The notes under the pieces are model-generated. The model was given only the letters and a program-made list of their open reading frames with translations. It made no database searches and was not told the origin of the DNA. DNA of 64,000 nucleotides from Pokkaliibacter plantistimulans. GTDB lineage: Bacteria > Pseudomonadota > Gammaproteobacteria > Pseudomonadales > Balneatricaceae. Positions 8,576 to 17,653 of this stretch are shown here, one piece after another; the stretch's first letter is position 1, and the number at the start of each line of letters is the position of its first letter. A program made the translations under genes and the position numbers. The stretch is from NCBI RefSeq assembly GCF_046844695.1, contig NZ_CP177354.1, positions 5,022,001 through 5,086,000 on the forward strand, in the 5' to 3' direction.

Positions 8576-10306
8576 ATGGCTGGCTGGCTGGTTCTTGTAA
8601 GTGTTGGAGTATTACTAGCGCTGTTAATTCATGGCCGAACCCCTCCAGCAGTACTTTTTGCCACGTGGGCGGGAGCTTTTCTGCTTACAGGGCTAGTTGA
8701 TGAAAAGACGATGCTAATGAATTACACCAATCCGGCACTCATCACCCTTCTAGTCCTGTTACTGATTTCCGTGGCACTTGAGCGATCCGCAATCCTGGAC
8801 CTTCTTTCCGAGAGGCTATGTCGAGGCAGGACGAGCATTGCAATACTCAAGCTTTCAAGCGTTACGGCGTTTTTTTCTGCATTCCTCAACAATACTGCAG
8901 TAGTAGGATCTCTGCTAAACGTTGTTTGCAAGCAGAAACATATAGCACCTTCAAAGCTTCTGATTCCTCTGTCTTATGCATCCATAATAGGTGGAGTGAC
9001 TACACTGGTAGGCACATCAACAAATCTGATAGTAAACTCCTTTGTTATAAATGCTGGATTGCCAGCTATCCATATGTTTGACTTTGCATTTGTTGGACTG
9101 CCAATAACCCTGCTCTGCATTCTGGCGTTAGTTATATTTGGAAAATTGCTTCCAGAAAATATAAGTACCGAGCAAGACTCAGGGCAGCGATATTTCCTTG
9201 AAGCGATTCTTACAAGCAACTCCCCACTGATTGGAAAGTCAATAGAGGAAAATAGATTAAGAACACTGGAAGGCCTATTTTTACTGGAAATAGCTCGCGA
9301 CGGTAGACTGATTACTCCAGTAACTCCTGATGAAATTCTGCAAGAGAATGACACCCTTGTATTTACTGGGGAAATAGAAAAATTTCATATTCTCCAGAAA
9401 TTTCCTGGGCTACAGGTTTTTGGCAACCACGCGAATGAGCTGCTAAAGTCGAATCTGGCAGAAGTGATTATAAGCAATGACTCGGAGCTATCAGGAAGAA
9501 CACTTCAAGAAGTGGATTTTAGAACAATGTTTAGTGCTGGCGTAGTTGGCATTAGAAGAGGCGAGAGAAGATTAACAGGCCAACTTGGAAGAATTCCATT
9601 GAAGGTGGGCGATAGTCTATTACTTGCAATTAGTTCAGACTTCATACAGCACAGAAATATAGATAGAAACTTTCATCTACTTGGCAATATTCCTGTAAGG
9701 CCAAAGCTGTCACTATTTCAAAGCATAGTATCGTTTGGAGGATTTGCATTAGCAATCCTACTTTCTGCAATGAACATTATCCCACTATTAAATAGCCTCC
9801 TAATGTTACTTGCTATTCTTTTACTATCGAAAATAGTAACACTGAGTGAGTTGCGACGCCGCTTCCCCTTTGAACTGATGATTATCATCGGCTCAGCCCT
9901 TACCCTGGCTCAAGCCATGCAGTCATCTGGTGCAGCGGATCTTATCGCAAATTTAATAACGGCAGTTTTTGATGGCCATGGCCAGTATGGAGCACTTATA
10001 GGTATCATGCTCATGACGGTAATGCTGACCGAAATCATTACAAATAACGCAGCAGCAGCTCTGGCATTTCCTATCGCTTTATCTGCAGCAAATGCACTTG
10101 GTGTTGACCCAAAACCTTTTATTATGGCTGTCGCATATGGCGCCAGTGCCTGCTTCATGATTCCCTTTGGCTATCAGACCCATTTAATGGTCTACTCTCC
10201 TGGTCACTATAGAACAACAGATTTTATCAAAATTGGCGTAATAATTAGCACCCTTTATATTTCGACAGCAATAATACTGATACCGATATTCTTCCCGTTC
10301 CAATAA
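8576..10306 (+). CDS. SLC13-family anion permease with two RCK_C domains (probable sulfate uptake)
   Basis: A 576-residue membrane protein with the divided architecture of the DASS/SLC13 family. An N-terminal membrane half contains FLNNTAVVGSLLN and VGTSTNLIVN. Two soluble TrkA-C (RCK_C) domains lie at about residues 205-280 and 290-365. A C-terminal membrane half contains the conserved TEIITNNAAAALAFP signature. The ATG has a good AAGGAG site. It is divergent from cysD-cysNC with 111 nt between them, and members of this RCK_C-containing group often sit beside cysDNC, so sodium-coupled sulfate import is the likely role. Substrate assignment is inference from context. Confidence 0.82.
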   Translation: MAGWLVLVSVGVLLALLIHGRTPPAVLFATWAGAFLLTGLVDEKTMLMNYTNPALITLLVLLLISVALERSAILDLLSERLCRGRTSIAILKLSSVTAFFSAFLNNTAVVGSLLNVVCKQKHIAPSKLLIPLSYASIIGGVTTLVGTSTNLIVNSFVINAGLPAIHMFDFAFVGLPITLLCILALVIFGKLLPENISTEQDSGQRYFLEAILTSNSPLIGKSIEENRLRTLEGLFLLEIARDGRLITPVTPDEILQENDTLVFTGEIEKFHILQKFPGLQVFGNHANELLKSNLAEVIISNDSELSGRTLQEVDFRTMFSAGVVGIRRGERRLTGQLGRIPLKVGDSLLLAISSDFIQHRNIDRNFHLLGNIPVRPKLSLFQSIVSFGGFALAILLSAMNIIPLLNSLLMLLAILLLSKIVTLSELRRRFPFELMIIIGSALTLAQAMQSSGAADLIANLITAVFDGHGQYGALIGIMLMTVMLTEIITNNAAAALAFPIALSAANALGVDPKPFIMAVAYGASACFMIPFGYQTHLMVYSPGHYRTTDFIKIGVIISTLYISTAIILIPIFFPFQ

Positions 10307-10327
10307 TATGGTGGATATCCTAAAGAA

Positions 10328-11293
10328 ATGAAGAGTATTCTAGTTACAGGGGCAAATGGTTTTTTAGGGAAGGACTTGTGCGGAGTATTATCAAGTCATC
10401 AATACCAGGTAACAGCCATCACAAGGAGCCCTGGACCCATATCCTCGTCTTCAGGAGTAAAATTCTACTCAATCGCAGATCTGAAGAGTTCAGGAGATTG
10501 GCATGAGCTACTGAAAGACATAGATACAATCGTACATACGGCGGCAACAGTTCACATTCCGAAGAACAAAGAAAAGGAACTAGGCAACTCATTCAATTCG
10601 GTAAATGTAGATGCAACGAATGATCTAGCACAATGTGCAGCAGTGGCTGGAGTGAAAAGATTCATTTTTATTAGCAGTATCAAGGTCAATGGTGAACAGA
10701 CCGAATGTTCTATTCCATTTACCCACCTGGATACACCACGCCCTCAAGGCCTTTACGCAGAATCAAAATATCTGGCAGAACAAAAACTAAAGCACATCTG
10801 CGAAAAATCAGGGATGGAGCTTGTGATACTGCGGCCGCCACTTATTTATGGAAAAAATGTCAAAGCCAATCTTTTACAACTAATAAAAGCTATTGACTCC
10901 AATCTTCCTCTTCCCTTTGGCAGAACGGAAAACAAGCGCAGTCTTATCGCAAAGGAAAACTTTATCGACCTTATCGAGACTTGCATATGGCACCCAAAAG
11001 CGGCTGGCCAGATATTTCTTGCATCAGATGACTATGACATATCAACAACAGATTTAATTAAGCTATTGTCTATAGGTTTGAAGTCATCGCCGATACTATT
11101 TAGCCCAAATAAAAGGTTTTTAAAAGCCTCACTAGCACTTTTTAGCAAGAAGGATCTATATAGTCGTTTATATGACAATCTACAAGTAGATATCAGTCAT
11201 ACTAAGCGTACTCTTGACTGGACTCCACCCTTCTCATGTGCCGACATGTTGAAGTACACGGCTCAGTATTGGCGAAATCAAAACAATAGATGA
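10328..11293 (+). CDS. NAD-dependent epimerase/dehydratase, WbpV-like (nucleotide-sugar SDR)
   Basis: The 321-residue extended SDR has the N-terminal Rossmann motif TGANGFLG (residues 7-14), the HTAATVH segment, and a catalytic Ser (FISSIKVNG) with the YxxxK motif YAESK near residue 143. It lies 21 nt after the SLC13 gene and 61 nt before a WbpL-type initiating transferase. Relatives beside WbpL in Pseudomonas reduce or epimerise the 4-keto product of WbpM, giving UDP-QuiNAc or UDP-FucNAc. A WbpM homologue is present 6 kb away, which supports that route. The exact stereochemistry cannot be read from sequence. It is visibly AT-rich compared with the flanking housekeeping genes. Confidence 0.8.
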   Translation: MKSILVTGANGFLGKDLCGVLSSHQYQVTAITRSPGPISSSSGVKFYSIADLKSSGDWHELLKDIDTIVHTAATVHIPKNKEKELGNSFNSVNVDATNDLAQCAAVAGVKRFIFISSIKVNGEQTECSIPFTHLDTPRPQGLYAESKYLAEQKLKHICEKSGMELVILRPPLIYGKNVKANLLQLIKAIDSNLPLPFGRTENKRSLIAKENFIDLIETCIWHPKAAGQIFLASDDYDISTTDLIKLLSIGLKSSPILFSPNKRFLKASLALFSKKDLYSRLYDNLQVDISHTKRTLDWTPPFSCADMLKYTAQYWRNQNNR

Positions 11294-11354
11294 GTCAGCG
11301 TATTGAACTACTCGGGAAAAATACTGCCCTCTTAAGCTCCATGCGAATCCCCCT

Positions 11355-12365
11355 ATGACATTAGCATTAACAGCATCCAGCACACTATTTTTATATTTTG
11401 TACCTTTTTTTGTGTCACTGGCACTAACATACGTAATAAAAAATAGACTTGCTAACGCCCGGCAATTAGACATCCCTAATAATCGTAGCTCACACCGAAT
11501 TCCAACACCGAGAGGTGGTGGTCTATCTTTCGTTATTGTTTATTTGACAGGGTTAGCTATATTCTTTGGCCTAGGAGCTATATCGACTAGCACATATATT
11601 GGGCTTTCCATACCGCTCGTAATGGTTGGAGGCATAGGCTACCTTGATGACAAAGAGCATGTCCCTGCAAAGTGGCGTCTTCTTATTCACTTTCTGTCAG
11701 CAAGTATCGCGGTATACATTCTTACACCTCTTACAATATCGGGCACTCCGTCATATTACTGCGTTATCTTTTTTATTCTTTGCACTACTTATCTGGCATG
11801 GCTTATTAACTTGTTCAATTTCATGGATGGTATTGATGGCATCGCAGCATCTGAAGCACTGACAGTCATACTTGCAATGATCATTATCCACATTTCAATA
11901 TCAAGCTACGATGCTATTGCAATTTTGATCTTTTTGGCAGGAGCAATATCTGGATTTCTGATTTTCAACATATCACCAGCAAAGATTTTTATGGGTGATA
12001 TTGGAAGCGGCTCTCTTGGAATAATGCTTGGAGGTTTAACTTTTTGTTCATTTCACAGCTCTTCAAAAATATTTATAGCCTGGAATATTATGATGGCAGC
12101 GTTTATCACTGACGCAACACTGACACTATTAAAACGACTTATAAATCGTGAAAGAATATTTGAAGCGCATAACAGCCACATGTACCAAAGAGCCTCACGT
12201 TATTTTAATAGCCATATGCGAGTAACTTTTTCTGTTTGTATTATAAACTTATTCTGGCTTCTTCCTGTTGCACTTCTTTTTACCTTGAACCAGATTTCAG
12301 CACCTATTTCTATACTAGTGGCATATGCACCTTTAATAGTAAGCTTTATATATTGGAGAAATTAG
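11355..12365 (+). CDS. WbpL/WecA-type undecaprenyl-phosphate sugar-1-phosphate transferase
   Basis: A 336-residue polytopic membrane enzyme of the MraY/WecA superfamily. It shows the cytoplasmic acidic motifs GYLDDKEHVP, LFNFMDGIDGIA and FMGDIGSGSLG, and the late His-containing loop HNSHMYQRAS. Such enzymes transfer a HexNAc-1-phosphate (FucNAc, QuiNAc or GlcNAc) from UDP-sugar to undecaprenyl phosphate and so start polymer synthesis at the inner membrane. The adjacent upstream SDR probably supplies the substrate. The gene is AT-rich and ends 23 nt from a convergent glycosyltransferase. Confidence 0.87.
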   Translation: MTLALTASSTLFLYFVPFFVSLALTYVIKNRLANARQLDIPNNRSSHRIPTPRGGGLSFVIVYLTGLAIFFGLGAISTSTYIGLSIPLVMVGGIGYLDDKEHVPAKWRLLIHFLSASIAVYILTPLTISGTPSYYCVIFFILCTTYLAWLINLFNFMDGIDGIAASEALTVILAMIIIHISISSYDAIAILIFLAGAISGFLIFNISPAKIFMGDIGSGSLGIMLGGLTFCSFHSSSKIFIAWNIMMAAFITDATLTLLKRLINRERIFEAHNSHMYQRASRYFNSHMRVTFSVCIINLFWLLPVALLFTLNQISAPISILVAYAPLIVSFIYWRN

Positions 12366-12388
12366 CCAGTAAAAAAAGTCCTATCAGA

Positions 12389-13531
12389 TCATCGATTAAC
12401 AGAAGAGTAATTAAGTAGCTTGCCATACAACTCAAGATACGACCTTGCCATGCTCTTACCTGTAAAATGATTCAGGTATCTATTTCTTGCATTCTCACCA
12501 AGAAGACATACTTTTTCAGGATCATAGTGAAAATCACGGATAGCCTTCACAAGCTCAGACGGAACGCTTGGATCAACAACGGTTCCTGTGACGCCATTCA
12601 AATTTACAAAACTTGTTCCGGTTTCTATTTCACAAGAGATCATTGGCTTTGAAAACATAGAGGCTTCTAGTAGCGTAACCCCAAACGCCTCTGAGCGGAT
12701 ATGTGACGGGAAGATTACGCCTCTCGACAAGGTATACAAAGCCACTTTTTCAGCATCACTTACATAACCAACAAAAATGACGTTGTTTAGCCCCAAGTCC
12801 TCTACTTTCTTCTTTAACTCTCGTTCTTCTGGCCCCTTTCCTGCAATGACTACCTTTATTTCAGGTAACTGTCGCAGTGCATCAAGTAATAAATGTAGCC
12901 CCTTATAATAACGTAAGACACCTACAAACAGGAAAAAGTCTCTCCCTAGCTTCTCTTCCAAAGAAATCAAGATATCGTTCTCTAGGCTCGGATAGCTATC
13001 CTCGCTAATACCCAACGGAATAATTTCCAGTTTATCCTGGCAAGCCGACAGGACGTCACTACTTTTAGCATAATTCGGAGAGGTTGCGACAACCGCATCA
13101 GCCTTACCTAAAAACCACTTCATCAATGGTTTATAAAGCTGCAGAAGGCCTTTTTGTTTTACTATATCTGAGTGATATGTAACCACGTATGGCTTCTTTA
13201 CTCTTCCGAGCAGATGCAACATATCAGCAAATGGCCATGGAAAATGGTAATTTATAATATCGGCCCACTCCACCTGCTCTTTAAATAGAGCCATACATTG
13301 AAGTGAGATACTACAGGATGCTATTTCGAAGTGAAGCGGAGCACGAATTGTTAAAATCCCATCCTGAGAAAACTTATCAGGCATAGGATTTTTACTGAGA
13401 TAAAAGACCCTACACTCTACACTATGCTCCATTTCAAGAGATTGAGCATTAATACATATCTGTCTTATAACTTCCTCTAAACCACCTTGAGTATCTGGAA
13501 AATAGGTTCTATAAACATGCAAAACTTTCAT
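12389..13531 (-). CDS. Family 4 glycosyltransferase (GT-B)
   Basis: The 380-residue GT4 protein has the N-terminal acceptor domain motif PDTQGGLEEVIRQI and the C-terminal nucleotide-sugar-binding region with FVGVLRYYKGLHLLLDA and the EAFGVTLLEASMFSKP segment containing the E-x7-E pattern. It resembles the WbpZ/WbpY group that builds the D-rhamnan A-band chain in Pseudomonas, but no gene for GDP-rhamnose synthesis (Gmd, Rmd) is visible here, so the transferred sugar is unknown. It is the distal gene of the minus-strand cluster, 38 nt after the FkbM-GT fusion. Confidence 0.85.
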   Translation of the reverse strand: MKVLHVYRTYFPDTQGGLEEVIRQICINAQSLEMEHSVECRVFYLSKNPMPDKFSQDGILTIRAPLHFEIASCSISLQCMALFKEQVEWADIINYHFPWPFADMLHLLGRVKKPYVVTYHSDIVKQKGLLQLYKPLMKWFLGKADAVVATSPNYAKSSDVLSACQDKLEIIPLGISEDSYPSLENDILISLEEKLGRDFFLFVGVLRYYKGLHLLLDALRQLPEIKVVIAGKGPEERELKKKVEDLGLNNVIFVGYVSDAEKVALYTLSRGVIFPSHIRSEAFGVTLLEASMFSKPMISCEIETGTSFVNLNGVTGTVVDPSVPSELVKAIRDFHYDPEKVCLLGENARNRYLNHFTGKSMARSYLELYGKLLNYSSVNR

Positions 13532-13569
13532 TTAAGATAATCTCACTTTTTAAAGCTGAATAGTCCAAA

Positions 13570-15555
13570 TCACATATTAGATTTCAAACTTTCCCTGTTC
13601 TGTAAGACCATCTCACTCACTTCTTTAAGCAGTTTTTGTGCGCATTCGTCCCAGGAAAACCCCTGGACTCGTTGATAGGCCAGCGTTGCAAGCTGCTCTC
13701 GATATTGCTCATCACTACTTAATCGCACTATATTCTCGACCCATTCATCAGGTAAATCAGGGTCTGCAAACATTGCAGCACCTTCCAGCAATTCCGTCAT
13801 GGCAGGCTTGCGGCTACATATTGATGGCACACGAAGTTGCGCAGCTTCCATAGGCGGAAGGCCAAATCCTTCATATAGGCTGGGAAATACCAGCGCTATT
13901 GCACTACTCACAACAGCTCCGACTTGGCCATCATCCAGCCTTCCCAAAAGAGTTACCTTATTTTTAACCCCCAACCTTTCTACCAAAGTGTTGGTTTTCT
14001 TGCTATCACCAATGACGACCAAAGATATATCTTCTAATCTTGGATCCTTTAACGCTTTAAGTACTACTTCTAAGTTTTTATGATGATCACATGAACCTAT
14101 ATACACCAAATACTTCTTATTTAGTCGAATTCCATCATGTAACGGTTCTACCGGCAATCTGGTAACTCCGTTATAAATTACTCGAATCCTGTCCAAAGGG
14201 ATATCCAAATACTCATTTATATCGTGAGCACTGGTATCACTAATAGTGACAACAAGATCCGCTTGCTGAGCAATCCTTTTGTACCTATTTTTCCACTCCT
14301 CAGAAACTCTTGGAAAGAGTTCAGGCAGGATCATGGGGATCACATCATGAATCATGACAACAGATGAACTTGGAAGAATATTTGGGCACCAATGTACTGA
14401 TGAATAGAAATGAACAACTGCAGCTGGAGCTTCTGCTTCTTGAACAAGCTTTCGTGCCTCCAGTTTACTCAGCAACTCTCTGGAAACACGTCCAATACCT
14501 CTCATATCCTCTAACGGTCCTCGGGCAAAACACAGCCTGAATGACTCATAGTCAATATCAACAAAGGACTCTTTTCCATAGACCGAGTTATTAAATAGAA
14601 ACCTTCTTTTCAAAAAGTCCCACAGCCAAGGGGATTTTTGCACGGCTGACTTAACAGCAGAAAGCAGACGGGGGTGCCTTTTTAATACAGAGAGCACAAC
14701 TGGAATCAGGCGTACTGGATTATATTCTCGCAGAGGCTGAGTCAGTCGCCATGACAAACTATGCTCAATAGACTCAATCTGATTTCTTAAATCAAGCACC
14801 ATAGCTGACTGTATGCGAGAGCTGTTAACCTCCACATTCAGTCTTTCGTTTTCTTTCTTTAAATAGTGACATTCTGATAAAACATAACCATCAAAAACAT
14901 TAGGAGGATATTCGAAATGTTTAAGCAGTTCTTTTCTTTCAGTGGCCACATAGAATCTATTAAGCCCATCCTTATATGCCATAAGATATCCATAGCTCAT
15001 GAGATCTGTCTCCCAGGAACTATAGTTTTCAATAGTAGTCGTAGGTATGGTTGCTTCTACAATAACTACCCAGGGGCGATAGGATTTCCAGTCTCCTCCT
15101 GCTATTACTTTCTTTTCAAAACCCTCCACATCTATTTTCAAGAAATGAATGGTCTTATTAATTACGTGCTCAGCGCAAATATCTTTAAGACTAATAATAT
15201 CAAGATCATAGCTTTCAACCACATAACCATTATTGGAGTAGCTCTCAGCAAGGCGTTCATCAAAGGTTGAAAGACCTGTATTTTTTACTTTGTAAAACTT
15301 TTCCCTTGAGCTATCTTCGCCGACACCAACAAATAAATTTATATCTCTTGCACGGTCTCGTTTTAATACTTTTATAAAGTCATCGTTAGCGTCTACATTG
15401 ACACCACACCAGCCATTATTATAAAAAAGTTTAGTAACAGAATGCGTGTCCGGCAGTGCCGCACCTAAGTCAATATAAAACCCATTCTCTACATCCTGAA
15501 AGCATCGCCATAATAGTACATCTTCCAAATTCTGGGCATACGATATAAATGTCAT
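13570..15555 (-). CDS. FkbM-type methyltransferase / GT4 glycosyltransferase fusion
   Basis: A 661-residue two-enzyme protein. Residues about 1-225 are an FkbM-family SAM-dependent methyltransferase (SYAQNLEDVLLWR, FYIDLGAALPDTHS, FLKIDVEGFEKKVI). Residues 230-335 form a linker with a helical, possibly coiled-coil segment (EYPPNVFDGYVLSECHYLKK onward). Residues about 345-655 are a GT4 glycosyltransferase (VVHFYSSVHW, YIGSCDHHKNLEVVLKAL, PSLYEGFGLPPMEA). The start overlaps the end of wzt (ATGA-type, 4 nt). A plausible role is adding a sugar and O-methylating it, possibly as a chain-end cap recognised by the Wzt C-terminal domain; this is inference by analogy with WbdD systems. Confidence 0.85.
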   Translation of the reverse strand: MTFISYAQNLEDVLLWRCFQDVENGFYIDLGAALPDTHSVTKLFYNNGWCGVNVDANDDFIKVLKRDRARDINLFVGVGEDSSREKFYKVKNTGLSTFDERLAESYSNNGYVVESYDLDIISLKDICAEHVINKTIHFLKIDVEGFEKKVIAGGDWKSYRPWVVIVEATIPTTTIENYSSWETDLMSYGYLMAYKDGLNRFYVATERKELLKHFEYPPNVFDGYVLSECHYLKKENERLNVEVNSSRIQSAMVLDLRNQIESIEHSLSWRLTQPLREYNPVRLIPVVLSVLKRHPRLLSAVKSAVQKSPWLWDFLKRRFLFNNSVYGKESFVDIDYESFRLCFARGPLEDMRGIGRVSRELLSKLEARKLVQEAEAPAAVVHFYSSVHWCPNILPSSSVVMIHDVIPMILPELFPRVSEEWKNRYKRIAQQADLVVTISDTSAHDINEYLDIPLDRIRVIYNGVTRLPVEPLHDGIRLNKKYLVYIGSCDHHKNLEVVLKALKDPRLEDISLVVIGDSKKTNTLVERLGVKNKVTLLGRLDDGQVGAVVSSAIALVFPSLYEGFGLPPMEAAQLRVPSICSRKPAMTELLEGAAMFADPDLPDEWVENIVRLSSDEQYREQLATLAYQRVQGFSWDECAQKLLKEVSEMVLQNRESLKSNM

Positions 15556-16775
15556 AGCGATTCGAACTCAATATGGGTTTCTAACCGTGTAGGTCCATCA
15601 AAGTGAGGATATAAACCATTCACGACTGTAAACAACAACGCTAGATCCCTCCACTCATAGTTCTTTGCAATATGAGTGTCATCACCTGAAAGGGCAGTCT
15701 GTAAAGAAAAGTTCCCCACGCCTATATTTGCAACTACTGATATTTTCAAATTTATCCGACTACCAGCAGCCACATCGCATAGAGCCTGTTGAGTGTGGTG
15801 TGTATTAGTACCAAAGACCACCTGACCCAACCTGTCTTTTATAGAGAAGCCGAAAACCAACCTCGGAATGTCTTCATAGGTATCTATAGTAACAGCAATA
15901 AATACTTTCTCGCCTGAGTTAATAACTTCGACAGCTTTTCCATTTGCATCAAGAAGCCTTACCTCGGTTACACTTGCCCCTCCGGTACCAGATACTGTCT
16001 GAATCCGCCCTCCATCCAAAGCAATCTGTTTAACCTGCTGTTTTTGGCGATCAGCTAACATTGCATTGTAATAATCCATTACTGCCTCAGGCTGCCCATC
16101 CATTAATACACTTCCATTCGCCAGAAGTATTGCTCTGTTACAAATCGACTGAATAGCAACTTTATCATGAGAGACGATTAATAGCGTTGTCCCTTCTTGG
16201 CTGAATCGACGAATCTTTTCGAAACTCTTATGCTGAAAATACGCATCACCAACAGATAGCGCTTCATCCACAATCAATACATCAGGCCTTCTCGCGGTTG
16301 CTACACTGAAAGCTAACCTCATCTGCATACCACTGGAATACACTCTCACAGGGAGGTCCATATATTCCCCTATTTCTGCAAATGCTTCTATTTCTGGCAA
16401 TAACTCCTCAACTTCTTGCTTGCTATATCCAAGCAGTTGACCTGACATATAACAATTCTGGCGACCAGTAAAGTCAGGATGAAACCCCATCCCCAGCTCA
16501 AGTAACGCAGCTACTCTACCCTTTATTTCAACACGCCCTTCTGTTGGCTTGGTTGTCCCTGTAATCAATTTCAATAACGTACTCTTACCTGCTCCATTTA
16601 TCCCTATTACTCCAACAGCATCGCCTGGCTGTATATCGAAGTTCACGTCTCTGATTACCCAGTGTAGGTCGTGCTTATTACTTTTTCTTAAACTTAACCA
16701 TTCGCTCAGTCTAGACCAACGATTTGCATATACCTTGTATGCTTTTCCCAGACTGGATATTTTTATCAGGCCCAT
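15552..16775 (-). CDS. wzt: Wzt: O-antigen/polysaccharide ABC exporter ATPase with C-terminal carbohydrate-binding domain
   Basis: The 407-residue protein has an ABC ATPase domain (residues about 1-245) with Walker A GINGAGKST, the short signature YSSGMQMRLAF, Walker B VLIVDEALSVGD and switch His in LIVSHD. About 150 further residues resemble the Wzt C-terminal beta-sandwich that binds the modified non-reducing end of the O-polysaccharide. Its length fits long-type Wzt proteins. It directly follows wzm (start and stop touch) and precedes the FkbM-GT gene with a 4-nt overlap. With Wzm it flips the lipid-linked finished polymer across the inner membrane. Confidence 0.92.
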   Translation of the reverse strand: MGLIKISSLGKAYKVYANRWSRLSEWLSLRKSNKHDLHWVIRDVNFDIQPGDAVGVIGINGAGKSTLLKLITGTTKPTEGRVEIKGRVAALLELGMGFHPDFTGRQNCYMSGQLLGYSKQEVEELLPEIEAFAEIGEYMDLPVRVYSSGMQMRLAFSVATARRPDVLIVDEALSVGDAYFQHKSFEKIRRFSQEGTTLLIVSHDKVAIQSICNRAILLANGSVLMDGQPEAVMDYYNAMLADRQKQQVKQIALDGGRIQTVSGTGGASVTEVRLLDANGKAVEVINSGEKVFIAVTIDTYEDIPRLVFGFSIKDRLGQVVFGTNTHHTQQALCDVAAGSRINLKISVVANIGVGNFSLQTALSGDDTHIAKNYEWRDLALLFTVVNGLYPHFDGPTRLETHIEFESL

Positions 16776-17560
16776 TACAGTTCGTCTACCATATCTGCGG
16801 AGTGCTTTTTAAATATTCTTACAGCCAATGCACAGACCAATATTGTCAGTACTATCACATATACTAAAGACTCTAATCCGGGAACCGTATGCTCAATCAG
16901 AATGGTATGGTATGCAGCAATCAGATCAGCCATGGGGTTTAATCCCATCACAGGTTTGAACCACTCTGGCAGTATCGACTCAGGGTAGACAATCGGTGTA
17001 GCCCAAAACCAAAGCTGGAGAAATATTCCAAAAAACTGTCCAACATCACGAAAAAAAACATTCAACACACCAAGAACCACACCCAACCCAAGAGAAAACA
17101 GAATCTGTATAAGTAATACTGGAAACAGCCATATATAGTTCACACCTGGAAAGTTACCCGTCGCGACAAGAAATAGAGTAAACAATGTGAAAATTATTCC
17201 AAAATTCAATAACGAAATCATTATTGAGGTTACTGGCAAACAAAGCTTAGGAAAATTAACCTTCTTTATAAGATTACCATTATTAATAAAAACATCTTGA
17301 ATTCTGTTAACAGTTTCTGAAAAGAGCCCCCAAGTCAAAACACCAGCACATAGATAAATACTGTAGCCAAATTCATTTTCTACACCAGCTAACTTATTTT
17401 TCATTACATGAGAGAATATTACTGTATACACAACTATCATGGATAACGGATTAAGTACCGTCCATGCCATACCCAGTATTGAGTTGCGATAACGAGCCTG
17501 AAACTCTCTCTTGACAGAGCCAATTATAAATTCTCTGTATTTCCACACAGTAAGTAGCAA
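16775..17560 (-). CDS. wzm: Wzm: polysaccharide ABC exporter permease
   Basis: The 261-residue protein has about six transmembrane helices and the ABC-2 family N-terminal amphipathic element (REFQARYRNSILGMAWTVLN) typical of Wzm/KpsM permeases. The frame opens at a TTG (17560) with AGGTT about 8 nt upstream; a GTG at 17548 is an alternative start. It overlaps wzt by one base, giving a transporter operon. It forms the membrane channel of the polysaccharide ABC exporter. Confidence 0.9.
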   Translation of the reverse strand: MLLTVWKYREFIIGSVKREFQARYRNSILGMAWTVLNPLSMIVVYTVIFSHVMKNKLAGVENEFGYSIYLCAGVLTWGLFSETVNRIQDVFINNGNLIKKVNFPKLCLPVTSIMISLLNFGIIFTLFTLFLVATGNFPGVNYIWLFPVLLIQILFSLGLGVVLGVLNVFFRDVGQFFGIFLQLWFWATPIVYPESILPEWFKPVMGLNPMADLIAAYHTILIEHTVPGLESLVYVIVLTILVCALAVRIFKKHSADMVDEL

Positions 17561-17653
17561 ATTAGAACCTCACAAAAATTCTAGTTCCATTCCCTGAAAG
17601 CCAAGAAATAAAAAGCATACATCCGCGGCATCGCAGCTATATTTGAAATCACT

